The notes under the pieces were generated by a model. The model did no database searches and had not been told where the DNA came from. It worked only from the letters and a program-made list of their open reading frames with translations. From the NCBI GenBank assembly GCA_035642125.1, contig DASQSZ010000045.1:1-44419 (forward strand): a stretch of DNA of 44,419 bases, written 5' to 3'. The stretch is from CALAED01 sp937891035. GTDB taxonomy: Bacteria > Actinomycetota > Actinomycetes > Streptosporangiales > Streptosporangiaceae. Below are positions 1-11,700 of the stretch, piece after piece (within the stretch, counting starts at the first letter, position 1; each line of letters starts with the position of its first letter). The position numbers were made by a program, and so were the translations under genes.

Positions 1-904
1 ACTCCCCATACGACAACACACCCCCATCAAAAACCACCGCCCCAACACCAAAACCCCCAGCAACACAACCCCCAAACACCTCACCCAACGAACCACCCAC
101 ACCCACAGACGCCGCCCCAACCGACTCCACACCCGACAACAACGAATTCTCGATCTGGCCGAGCGAAGCGTCCGGGTCGGCCAAGATCGCGTGGAGGACA
201 TCGACTAGATGGGCAGCCATCTGGCGCGCCGTTGGCGTACCGGACCGGTCGGGGCGGTACTCGACGACAGCGGACCGTGCTCCGTTCTTTCCGCTACAGA
301 GGCGGACCGTCAGATCGGTGCCCGACGGTACGGGCATAAGACCCTCGACAACCACCGCACGTGCTAGTTCCGGGCGTAGACGCAGCTCATGGACGAGCGC
401 GTCAAAGGGGATGGCCGAATGGGCGCGCGCTTCCGCCATTGTGCTCGCCACTTGGCGTAGGTAATCCCGCAGCGTCGCGGAGCCGGTCATCCGCGAGCGC
501 AGCATGAGCACGTCGACCGGCCCGTCACCGCAGGATGGCATGCCGCCGCGATCTGCCGGCGAGGTCATGGTGGCCACGCAAATGTCGTCGCTGCCTGTGT
601 AACGCGCAAGAAGGATCTGCACGGCGACTATCACAAGGTTCAGCGGCGAGCCAACGTACTCCGCGGCCGGTTGACTGGGCCAGTTGATCAGGTCGGCCGG
701 CAATTCAGACTCGCACGTCTGAAGGGGGAGGCCGTCGCGCGAACCGAAATCGTCACCCGGTAGCCGGACAACGGTCACGTCAGCAAGTTGTTTCCGCCAA
801 TAGCGCAGGTGCTCATTCCAGGTCTGCTCGTCAATGGAGGGCGCGCGGCTGCGCGCCGATGCCCCTTTACCGTCGGACTCATGCGTCCCGTCCCGGATCA
901 CCAT
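1..904 (-). CDS. NRPS, N-terminal part (half condensation domain, start of adenylation domain); runs off the left edge
   Basis: This reading frame is open from position 904 to the window edge. The start is ATG at 904-902, with GGAAAGG about 10 bases upstream. It overlaps the end of the thioesterase gene by 26 bases, so the two are probably translationally coupled. After about 25 unconserved residues the protein enters a condensation domain at the point where the C-terminal lobe begins (HLRYWRKQLADV), continues through LLARYTGSDDI and IPFDALVHELR, and reaches an adenylation-domain start (VVFDGGVLSYGE) at the edge. The N-terminal lobe with the catalytic HHxxxDG motif is absent, so this C domain cannot be an ordinary condensation catalyst. 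The FVNT-type segment is also poorly conserved. The last 145 or so coding bases use G/T-rich codons unlike the rest. The NRPS identity is secure; whether the gene is functional is open. Confidence 0.8.
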   Translation of the reverse strand, partial: MVIRDGTHESDGKGASARSRAPSIDEQTWNEHLRYWRKQLADVTVVRLPGDDFGSRDGLPLQTCESELPADLINWPSQPAAEYVGSPLNLVIVAVQILLARYTGSDDICVATMTSPADRGGMPSCGDGPVDVLMLRSRMTGSATLRDYLRQVASTMAEARAHSAIPFDALVHELRLRPELARAVVVEGLMPVPSGTDLTVRLCSGKNGARSAVVEYRPDRSGTPTARQMAAHLVDVLHAILADPDASLGQIENSLLSGVESVGAASVGVGGSLGEVFGGCVAGGFGVGAVVFDGGVLSYGE

Positions 905-2339
905 GACAACTCGACCTTTCCGGCGAGACGCGCCGACGCGTTAAAGGCTGAGCCGTCGATAACGCCATTCCAGGAAAGGAATGCCGGCAAGCTAGACGGC
1001 CGCTAACATGAACTCCGTAGACCTCACTCGTAATGGGGTCGCACACGAAACGCCCGGTAAACACCTGGCCGACGGATACAAGATCCGGCATCGAGAAGGT
1101 GAAGCTGAGATCCTCATGAAGGGTTATCGGAATAAAGTTGGCCCCGTCAATAGAAAGGTGTATCGCTCCAGCATCGTCCGCTTTCACCGCGTACCGGACA
1201 TCGCCGTTGACATACAGGCCCGCACAGTCGCGCGGGGGCACGACCCGTTGCCCGCGGGGTGTCTGAATACCAGGAAAATCGACCAGATGGTTCGCGCGTG
1301 CCAGTTCGGCCTGGAGATCCTGCCATAGGCCGATACCCGTATTGGAGTTGCTCGTGAGCGCCACCACCCACCCGTCGGTCAGGTTAATCCGCAGGTAACA
1401 TGATGTTCCGTCCGCATTGCCGTCGTGTCCGACCCAATCCGCGGCCTGCTGCCGGAACACCGCCAGCCCCAGCCCCCACCCGTCGGCCAACCCGAACGGG
1501 TCAGCGCCGGAAACGGGCCGTCGCATCTGGGCTGCCCAAGCGGCCGGAAGGATCCCGGGTTTCCCCGGCGCGACGTGTATCAAACCCAGTTTGACCAGGT
1601 CTAGCGCGCTCACGGCAAGCGCCCCCGCCGGCGCGTTGGCCGCCCCCCCTTCGGGCCGGACCGGCCGGATCCTGCCTACAGCGGTATTCACCGAATGGCC
1701 CGTGGCCACCGGACGCCGCCCCGGTTCGGTCCCGGGCAGGCCGACGAAGGCGGCTTCGATTCCCAGGGGTCGGAGCAGGATGGCATCGACCGCCTCGGGC
1801 CACGACATACCCGTTACCGTCTCGATCAGCCGACCTACCACGACATAACCTGGATTGGAGTAGGAGAAACTCACGCCGGGCGATTGGACGAAGCCTCTGC
1901 GGCGGACATGCTCAACGATATAGTGCCGGGCTGTTGCGGTTGCCGTCTCTTCCACGCCGGCGCTTTCCGCAAGTCCGCTGGTATGGCTCAGTAACTGGCG
2001 GAGGCTAATCAACGCCCCCATATCCCCCAGCTCGGGCACATAATCACGGACCGGCGCATCTAAATCCACATCGCCGTCCGCCACCAGAGCCATGGCCACG
2101 GTCGCGGTGAAGCATTTGGTGATCGAGCCAACGGGAATGGCGGTATCCCGGGTAATAGGGCGACCGGTTCCAGATTCAAGTTCACCGACTTCACCGGCCG
2201 TGGTCGCACCGCCGTAGTGGATGGCGAGTTGGGCGCCTGGCACTTGGTGCTTGTGCGCTAAGCCCGATAACGCGCTCAGCAGCCGCGAAGGATCGCGGGT
2301 GTCCATCGAGCTCCCGGCCACAACCGCCTCCAGCAGCAT
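879..2339 (-). CDS. PBP-type (beta-lactamase-fold) thioesterase/peptide cyclase candidate, SurE-like
   Basis: This 486-residue serine hydrolase is of the class C beta-lactamase/penicillin-binding-protein fold. The three catalytic motifs are visible: SxxK (Ser72, Lys75 in GSITKC), YxN (Tyr160, Asn162 in YSNPGY) and HxG (His305, Gly307 in GHDGNADG). Residues from about 370 look like the beta-rich lipocalin-like C-terminal domain that SurE-type enzymes carry. In known families, free-standing PBP-type thioesterases offload peptides from NRPSs that end in an E domain and lack a TE domain, usually by head-to-tail cyclization. The gene just upstream is exactly such an NRPS. The start ATG has AGGAAG six bases upstream. 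No signal peptide is evident, which fits a cytosolic partner of the assembly line rather than a secreted peptidase. Alternatives are a resistance D-aminopeptidase or esterase. The fold is near certain; the cyclase role is inferred from context. Confidence 0.8.
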   Translation of the reverse strand: MLLEAVVAGSSMDTRDPSRLLSALSGLAHKHQVPGAQLAIHYGGATTAGEVGELESGTGRPITRDTAIPVGSITKCFTATVAMALVADGDVDLDAPVRDYVPELGDMGALISLRQLLSHTSGLAESAGVEETATATARHYIVEHVRRRGFVQSPGVSFSYSNPGYVVVGRLIETVTGMSWPEAVDAILLRPLGIEAAFVGLPGTEPGRRPVATGHSVNTAVGRIRPVRPEGGAANAPAGALAVSALDLVKLGLIHVAPGKPGILPAAWAAQMRRPVSGADPFGLADGWGLGLAVFRQQAADWVGHDGNADGTSCYLRINLTDGWVVALTSNSNTGIGLWQDLQAELARANHLVDFPGIQTPRGQRVVPPRDCAGLYVNGDVRYAVKADDAGAIHLSIDGANFIPITLHEDLSFTFSMPDLVSVGQVFTGRFVCDPITSEVYGVHVSGRLACRHSFPGMALSTAQPLTRRRVSPERSSCHGDPGRDA

Positions 2340-2758
2340 GTTCTTCCTATGGAATTCCTAACGCGCGGCACTCTACGCCATTAGGAGCCGACTACGACGG
2401 GAGAACATATCGATGATCGGCAGTTCATACCTCAATTGGCCGCTTCGACCATTCGGCGCCAAGATCATAGCACCCTGAAGGTTAAGCCGCTATACGCTGG
2501 GAAGCCAATAACACCTATTAGATTTCACGGCTCAGACCTCTCGATGGATCGGGCTGGTTCGACCTGATGATACAACTAAAAACTCTTCGATTCAAGCATT
2601 GAATTAAAGATAGATGGATCTTTGATATCAAAATGGCACTTGCCGAACACATTCCGCTACCTACACGTTTTCCACGGGGGTCTCTATACCTGGAACATTC
2701 ATCGCAGTGCTTCTGGGGTTGAGATGAGTGCGGCGCGGCTGTCGCCGCGTCGTTGAGG
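2340..2758. other. AT-rich intergenic spacer between NRPS 1 and the thioesterase
   Basis: This 419-base gap is markedly less GC-rich than its surroundings, especially at 2500-2720. I find no recognisable gene in either direction. It separates two co-directional genes that would otherwise form one operon, so it may carry a promoter for the thioesterase and the following NRPS. The bases next to the NRPS stop (about 2729-2755) resemble those beside the E-domain fossil at 34409-34432. Confidence 0.5.
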
Positions 2759-5700
2759 TCATCGGACGATGTCCCTGCACTTCGCCGCGATCGCCCGGAG
2801 CGCCTCGATGAAGTCGCCGGCGACCGCTTGCACGGCGGACAGGTCATACCGGTCCGGGTGGTAGTACCAGACGAGTCCCAGCCGGCCGGCCTGGACCGCG
2901 CCGACCACTTCGAGCGCGTGCACGCTTCGCCCTGCCGGGTCCTGCTCTTGTCCCAGCGGCGGATGGGGTCCCACGAAGAGACCGCCCGTCGCCGCGCCAG
3001 ACCGCGCGTCCCACTGGCCGAGGTAGTTGAACACCACCTGCGCCGTGGCCCCGGACAGCCGTTCGCGCACCGGGGGCGCGCCGAGGTAGCGCAGCGCCCC
3101 GAAGCCGAACCCGTTTCCGGGCACGGCACGCACCTGTCTGCGCACCGACTTGACCAGGGCCGGCCAGTCGGGAGAGCCGGAGGCGCGATCCGGCAGTTCG
3201 AGGACGACCGGGTAGATGGTGGTGAACCAGCCGACGGTACGGGACAGATCCACGCCCGCGATGATCTCCTCTCGGCCGTGTCCCTCAAGGTCAACCGAGA
3301 CCCTGTCGCACCCGCTCACCCGGGAGAGCGCCCACCCGAGCGCGGTCAGCAGGACTTCGTTGATTCGGGTGCGGAAGGCGGTCGGCGCCGTACGCACAAG
3401 CGTGTCGGTGTCCTCGGCGCTCAGCGCCACCGCGAGCGTCCTATGCGGCCGCGGCGTTGATTCCTGCGGCGGCGCCTGGCCCTCAAGCGTCTTGACCCAA
3501 TGCTCCACCTCGTGGTCCAGGCCGCCCGCGGCCACGTGCTCGGCCAGCCGGTGCGCCCAGTCCCGGAAGGACGTCGTCTTGGGGCCGAGGCGTACGGGTT
3601 CGCCACGGGCGAGCTGATGGTAGACCGTCTCCAGGTCGTCGAGCATGATGCGCCAGGAGACGCCGTCCACCACCAGGTGATGCGCCGCCAAGAAAAGGCA
3701 CGGCGGCCGCCCCTCGCCCCTGGTGAACAAGACTCCGCGCAGCAGCGAACCGCAACCCAGATCGAGACCGCTGTGCACCTCGTCGGCGAGCCTGTTCATC
3801 GCGGCGAGCTGTTCGCCTGAGACCACGCCCGACAGGTCATGCCTGCCGAGGACGAAGGTGCCCGGCAAGGGCGGCGCGTTGTGCTGCCGCCACTCGTCGC
3901 CGGACGGTTCAAAACGCAGGCGCAACGCGTCGTGGTGGACGACAAGCGCGTCGATTGCCCGCTCCAGCACGCGCTCGTCGACGTCCGCCGTGAGCTCGAC
4001 CGCCGCGGACTGGTTGAAGTGATGCGGGTTGATCACGTGCGTCTCGAAGAACCACCGCTGGATCGGGGTAAGTGGAACATCGCCGGTCACGGGCTGGTCG
4101 ACATCGCGCTCGCCGACCGCGGTGACAACCGGGGCCAGCGCGGCGATGGTCTGATTCATGAAAAGGTCCTGGGCGGTCAGTCGCAGCCCCGCCTGCCGGG
4201 CCCGGGAGACCACTTGGATGCTGAGGATGGAGTCGCCGCCGAGCTCGAAGAAGTTCTCGTCGGCTCCGACTCGGTCGATCCCGAGAACTTCCGCCCAGAT
4301 GTTGGCGAGCGCGCTTTGGACCGGCCCTTCCGGTGGCACCTGGCTCGATCCGGCCGCCGTCCGCAGGTCGGGCAAGGGCAGGGCGGTGCGCTCGACCTTC
4401 CCGTCGGCGCTGAGCGGCAGCTCGCCGAGCGTGACGAACGCAGTGGGGATCATGTAGTCGGGCAGCGTTTCGGCCAGGAATTCCCGTAGCGCCGTCGCCG
4501 CGGGCGGCGCCGCGGACGGCACCACGTACGCGATGAGATGCTTGCGTCCGGAGTCGTCCTGGCGGGCCACCACGACGTCTTCGGCGATGGCCGGGTGACG
4601 TCGCAGCGCTGACTCGATCTCGCCCGGCTCGATCCGGAAACCGCGGATCTTCACCTGGTCGTCGGCGCGGCCCAAGAACTCCAACTGGCCATCGGCCGTC
4701 CATCGCACCAGATCACCTGACCGGTACATCCGCTCACCCGGCGGTCCGAACGGACCCGCCACGAACCTCTCCGCCGTCAGGCCCGGCCGACCGAGATAGC
4801 CCCGGGCCAGTCCGGCGCCGGCGATGTACAGCTCACCGGTCACTCCGATCGGCACGGGGCGCAGCCGGCCATCGAGGACGTAGACCCGCACGTTGTCCAG
4901 CGGACCGCCGATCGGCACGCTCGCCGGCACCGCCTCCCCGGCCGTCATCGGGTAGGAGGTTGCGAACGTGGTCGTCTCAGTCGGCCCGTAGCCGCTGACG
5001 ACGGTCAGCCCGGGACACGCGGCCAGCACCTGTCGGACCGCGCCCGCCGGGACCACGTCGCCGCCGGCCCACAGCTCGCGGACACCGGCGACGCAGGCCG
5101 GCGCCTCTTGGGCGAGCACCCGGAACAACCCCGCGGTCAGCCACATCGCGCTCACCCCGTGCTCGGTGATCAGTGCGCGCACGGTGCCTGGATCGAGGTC
5201 GCCCGGTGGCGCCACCACCGCCGTGCCGCCGCGCAGCAACGGAACCCACAGCTCATAGGTCGACAGGTCGAACGCCAACGGCGAATGCACCAGCACCCGG
5301 CGATGCGCCTCGGCGCCGAAGCGACGGTCGAACGCCAGCGCGACGGCGTCCTGGTGCCGCATCGCCACGCCCTTGGGCGTACCGGTCGACCCGGAGGTGT
5401 ACATGACACAGGCCAGCTGCTCCGGATCGATCACCACATCAGGTGCGGACGCGGGCGCGCGTTCCGTGCCGACCCTCTCGGCCCGTATGACATGCCCGCC
5501 ATGTACCTGCCGCGCGATCGGTTCCCACACCTCATCGGTGATCAACACCGCCGCGCCGGTCTCGGCCACGACCAGCCGCAGCCGCTCGATCGGAGCACGC
5601 AGATCCAACGGCAGATACGCCGCCCCCGCCTTCACTATGCCCAGCACCGCCACGACCGCCTCGGCCGAACGGTTCATCAACACCGCGACCCGGTCCTCGG

Positions 5701-8700
5701 CCGAGACGCCGACCAGGCGGAGCCCGTGCGCCAACCGGTTCGCGCGCTCGTCAAGTTCGGCGTACGTCAACGAGTCGTCCGCGCACACCACCGCGGTTTG
5801 CGCCGGGCCGCGCCGAACCGCGTCCGCGAACAGATCCGCCAACGTGCCGGCCGGCACCTGACGGGCGGTGTCGTTCCACTCGACCAGAAGCTTGCGCCGC
5901 TCCGGCTCGGTCATCACCACCAGATCGCCCAGCGTGCGGCCGGGATCGGCGCTGATCTGTTCCAGCAGCGTCCGCACCTGGCCGACCATCCGCTCGATCG
6001 TGGACGCGTCGAACAGATCGGTGTTGTAGGTCATCGCGGCGTGTAGCCGGCCGTCATGGTGCTGGAACTCGATCGTGATGTCGAAGCTCGCGGTCACGGT
6101 CGGCAGGTCCGGTACCTCCACCGTCAAACCGGGCAGGTGCGGTGGCTCGGCCGGGGCATTCTGCTGCACCACCAGGACCTGGAAGAGGGGCGTTCGGCTG
6201 GTGTCACGCGCCGGCCGCACCTCGTCGACCACCCGCTCGAACGGCACGTCTTGATGCGCGAACGCCGCAAGCACCGTGCTCCGCACGTCATCGAGGAAGT
6301 CCCCCACCGTCCGCGCCTCGTCCAGGCGTGTGCGCAACACCACCGTGTTGACGAAGAACCCCACCAGCCCTTCCAGCTCGGCCCGCTCCCGGCCCGACGT
6401 CACCGTCCCGACGGACACATCGTCCTGTCCCGACCACCGGGCGAACAGCAGCTGGCACGCCGCCACCAAGAGCGTGAACAGCGTGTCCCCCCGCTGCCTG
6501 GCCAGCTGCGTGAGCCTCGCTGTGACGTCGTCGGTCACCGAGAACTCCACTGCCGCGCCACGGTTGGTCCGCACGGCCGGACGCGGCCGATCCGTCGGCA
6601 ATTCGAGTGGCGCCATCCCGGCCAGCCGCTCCCGCCAATACGCCAGCTGACTCCCCAACACCTCGCCCGACAACCGCTCGCGTTGCCAGACCGCGAAGTC
6701 CGCGTACTGCACCGGCAGCGGCTTCAGACTCGGCGCTTCCCCGCGCAGGAACGCCGAATACAACAGACCAAGCTCCCGCATCAGCACGCCGGTCGACCAG
6801 CCGTCTGTGACGATGTGGTGTTGCGTCAGCGCCAGCACGTGGTCGTCATCGCCCAGGCACACCAGCCGGACGCGCAGCAACGGGCCCTGCCGCAGGTCGA
6901 ACGAGCGGCTGCGCTCCTTGGCCAACAGCGCGGCCAGCACGGCCTCACGGTCGGCTTCGGGCCGTTCGGAAAGGTCGACAAGCCCAAGGTCCGGCTCCGC
7001 CGGTGGGTGTACCACCTGCACCGCACGACCGTCCGCCGCCGCCTCGAACGTCGTGCGCAACGACTCATGCCGCGCCACGAGCGCGGTCAGGGCGGCGCGC
7101 AGCGCGCCGATGTCCAGCCGGCCGCGCAGCCGCAGCACGGTCGGCGTGATGTATTCGGTGCTGTCAGGCTCGAACTCGTTCAGGAACCACAGCCGCTGCT
7201 GCGCGAACGACAGCGGCAGCGGCCGGTCGCGGGCCGCCCGCGGGATGGCCGCGGCCGCCTCGCTGCCCCCCGCGGCCGAGATCAGCTCGGCGAGGCCGGC
7301 CACGGTGGGCGTGGTGAACAACGCACGCGGCGACAGCTCGATCCCGAGCTCGCCAAGCCCGAGTTCGGCGGACAGCCGCGAGACCACTCGAATGCTCAAG
7401 ATGGAGTCGCCGCCGAGGGCGAAGAAGTTGTCCTCGATGCCGACCCGCGTGGCGCCGAGCACCTCGGCGATCACATCGGCGATAACGCGTTGCGTCTCGG
7501 TGCGCGGCGCGATGTACGCAGCGTCGTTTCCGCCGAGCTCGGGCGCGGGCAGCGCGCGCCTGTCCAGTTTCCCGCCGCTGTTCGTCGGTAGCCGATCCAA
7601 GGTGGCGAACGCCGCCGGGATCATGTATTCGGGCAACGATCCCGCCAGATGGTCGCGCAGCTCGGCGACCGGCGGCGCCGTCTTGCCGGTGGCGGCGACC
7701 ACGTAGGCGACCAGCCGCCGGTGGCCCGAGCCGTCGGCCTGGGCGATCACGGCGGCGTCGCCGACTCCGGGGTGAGCAAGCAGCGCGGCGGCGATCTCGC
7801 CGGGCTCGACACGGTAACCGCGGATCTTGACCTGGTCGTCGACGCGGCCCATGAACTCCAGCACCCCGTCTGGGGTCCAGCGCATCCGGTCGCCCGTCCG
7901 ATACATCCGCGAGCCCGGGGGGCCGAACGGGTCGGCCACGAACCGCTCCGCGCTCAGCCCCGGCCGGCCCAGGTAGCCGCGGGCGAGCTGCGGGCCGGCC
8001 AGGTACAGCTCACCGGCGACACCGACCGGCACCGGGCTCAGGTCCCCATCGAGCACGTACGCGCGCAGGTTGCGCAGCGGCCGGCCGGCCACGGGCGCGG
8101 TGCGCCCGCCGACCCGGCAGGACACCGCGTCCACGGTGCACTCGGTTGGTCCGTAGAAGTTGTAGCTTGCGGTGTCGCGAGCCGCCGCGAGCTGCCGCCA
8201 CACCGACGCGTCCATCGCCTCGCCGCCCACCAAGAGGATGGCCGGGCGGTGCCGTTCTTCGGCCATAAGCCCGGCTTCGAGCAGTCGGCGCAGGTAGGTG
8301 GGGGTGACATCGAGGAAGTCGATGCGCCGCGTCGCGGTGTAGTCGACCAGCGCCCGTGGGTCGAGCCGGGTATCGTCGTCGAGCAGATGCAGTTCGTGAC
8401 CATCGGCCAGGAGGAGGAGCCCCTCCCACGACGTGTCGAAGGAGAACGACGCGGTCAGCCCGACCCTGAGTCGCCGCCGTCCATCGCCGGCGCCGGCCGC
8501 CGCCACGAAGCCGGCACGATGGTTGGCCAGCAGGTTGACGACGCCGCGATGTTCGACGACGACCCCCTTGGGCCGGCCGGTCGAGCCGGAGGTGTAAATC
8601 ACGTACGCGGGGTTGTCGGGCCGCAGCGCAGCGGTCCGTTCCGCTTCGGTCAGGTCGGCGCTCGAGCAGCCGTCCAGGTCCGCCGGCTCCGGCACGGTGC

Positions 8701-11700
8701 GCAGCACATGAATCGGTCGCGCGTCCATGAGCAGGAAGTCGATCCGGTCAGCGGGTAGCGCCGGGTCGACCGGGAGGCAGACCCCGCCGGCCTTGAGCAC
8801 GGCGAGTATCGCCACCACGAACCGTTCCGTGCGCGGCAGCGCCAACGCCGCCACGCGTTCGGGGCCCACGCCGAGGGCGACCAGGTGCCGGGCAAGCCGG
8901 TTGGCCCACGCGTTCAGTTCGGCGAAACTCAGCGTGACGTCGCGGAAAACCAAGGCCGTCGCTTCGGGCGTGCGCCGCGTTTGGGCCTCGAACAGTTCGG
9001 GGAACGTGGCCGGCGCCACGGGCAGCGCGGTGTCGGCGCATTGCGCCAGCACGTGATGCGTTTCCCGCGCTGACATCCACGGCACCCGCCACAAGGGCCG
9101 ATTCGGGTCGTCCGCGATCGCGGTCAGCACGGAGCGCAGCCGATCCGCGATCAGACGCGCCGTGGCGTCGTCGAACAGCGCGGGGTCGTAGTCGACGTCG
9201 AGAAAGATCGACTGATCAAGGTACGCGGTCAATATCATCGGGAAGTTGGTGATGCCGATCCCCTGGACTTCGTGGACCTCCAGGCCCGCGTCGCCCGTCG
9301 CGGCCTCGTCGATCGGGTAGTTCTCGAACACCACCGCGGTGTCGAACAGGTTGCCGCCATCGGCGATGTCGCTCCAGCCGCGCAGCGCGGCCAGCGAGAC
9401 GAAGTCGAACCGCCGCGATTCGCTTTGCTGGAGCTGCAGCTCGCGCAGCCACGGCAGGACCTCCGCGGCTCCGTCGACCACGATCCGCGTCGGAATGGTG
9501 TTGATGAACATGCCGATCATCGACTCCACGCCGGTCAGCTCTGGAGGACGCCCGGAGACCGTGGTGCCGAAGACCACATCGCGCTCGCCGCTGTAGCGGG
9601 CGAGCAGCAACGCCCATGCGCCCTGAATGATCGTGTTGACGGTGAGCCCGTGCGCGCGGGCCAGGCCCTGCAGGCGTGCGGACTCCGCCGCCGACAGCTC
9701 GATGCCGACCGAACCGGCGGACTCCGACCGGTGCGCCTCGGCCGGCGCCCTGTCATAGGGCAGCGGGGTGGGCTGTTCGAAGCCGGCCAGCACGCCGCGC
9801 CAATATTCCTCGGCCGCACGCTGATCCTGGCGGCTCAGCCACTCCAGGTAGTCGCGGAACGGCCGGCGGGGCGGCAGGTGGGGTGGGCGGTCGCCGACGA
9901 TCGCCGCGTACTGCTCGCACACCTCGGCGAACATCTGGCCGGCGCCCCACCCGTCGATGATCACATGGTGCACGGTCAACATGAGCAGCACTTCGTCCGT
10001 GGTCAGCCGAGCGATGGTCAGCCGCATCAGCGGGGCCTCGGTGAGCGCCATGTCAGCCGACCGGTCCGCCGCGGTCAGCTCGTCGATGCGGGCGGCGCGG
10101 TCTACCGTGGACAGCGACCGAAGGTCGTGGTAGGCGATGGGCGGCGCGACCCCGCGATGCACCACCTGGAGCGGCTGATCCACGCCGTCCCAGACGAGGG
10201 CGGTGCGCAGCACCGGAGTCCGTTCGACGACCCGCTGCCAGGCTTCGCCGAGCGCCTGCGGTTCCCGCACCCCGGACAACCGCAGGCGCATCCGATCGAC
10301 GTAGGTGCCGGGTTCGGCCAGACTGTGGAACAGCATCCCGGACTGCAACGGAGTGAGCGGATAGACGTCCTCTACCGCCTCTACCGCGCGGCCGTCGCCG
10401 GCGATCAGGTCGATCTGCGCCTGATCGAGCCGGGCGAGCGGGAAGCGGTCCGGTTCATGCCCACTCGACTCGAAGAACCAGCGCTGGATCGGTGTCAACG
10501 GCGCCGGCCCGTGACCGGCGGGGCGGGCGGCGCGCCCGGTGGCCGCGGCGTCGAGGTCGACCGCCGCCGCCAGCTCGGCGATGCTCTGATGGCGGAAGAT
10601 GTCCTTGGCGGTCACCGCCAGACCGGCCCGGCGGGCCCGGGCGACCACCTGGATGCTCAAGATCGAGTCGCCGCCGAGGGCGAAGAAGTTGTCATCGGCG
10701 CCGACCCGGTCGACGCCCAGCACGTCGGCCCAGATGCGGGCCAGCTCCTCCGCAAGCGGGCCAAGGGCGGCCGGGTACGGCGAGTCCGCGTCCGGCCGCC
10801 GCCGCGGCGGCGCGGGCAGCGCGCGCCGGTCGATCTTCCCGCTCGTGGTGCGCGGGAGCGCGTCGAGCACGACGAAGAGCGCGGGCACCATGTAGTCCGG
10901 CAGGCTCCGGTTGAGCCAGGACCGCAGGTTCTTCGGGGCGGGCACCGCACGCGACGCGGGCGACGCGGGCACCAGGTAGGCGACGAGGCGCACCGTCCCC
11001 GGCCGGTCCGCACGGGCGACCACGACGGCCTCGCCGACGTCAGGATGAGCGACCAGCGCGGCCTCGATCTCCCCGGGCTCGACGCGGAACCCACGGATCT
11101 TGACCTGCTCATCCACGCGGCCGAGGAATTCCAGCACGCCGCCCTCGGTCCACCGCATCCGATCGCCGGTGTGATACATCCGATCGCCGGGATCGCCGTA
11201 AGGGTCGGCCACGAACCGCTCAGCGGTCAGTCCAGGCCGGTTCAGATACCCCCGGGCCACCTGCGCCCCGGACAGATACAGCTCACCGGGCGTCCCGATG
11301 GGCACCGGACGCAGCCGGTCATCCAGCACGTACGCCCGGACATTGCGCAGCGGCCGGCCTGCCAGCGGCCGGCCGGTCCCGCCGATCCGGCACATCAGCG
11401 CGTCCACCGTGCACTCGGTGACGCCGTAGACGTTGTAGCCCGCCGTGTCCTCAGCCTGGGCTAGGTCCCGCCACAGCGCCTCATCCAGCGCCTCCCCGCC
11501 CAGCACCATCACCTTGGGCCGGTGCCGCTGGTCGTCCAGCAGCCCCGCCGCGAGCAGTTGCCGCGCATAGGTTGGCGTGACGTCCAAGAGGTCAATGCCG
11601 CGCTCGGCCACCTGGTCGGCCAGCGTGGCCGGGTCCAGCCGGACGTGTTCGTCGATCAGGTGCACCTCGTGCCCGGCCGCCATCAACAGCGGCCCCCACA

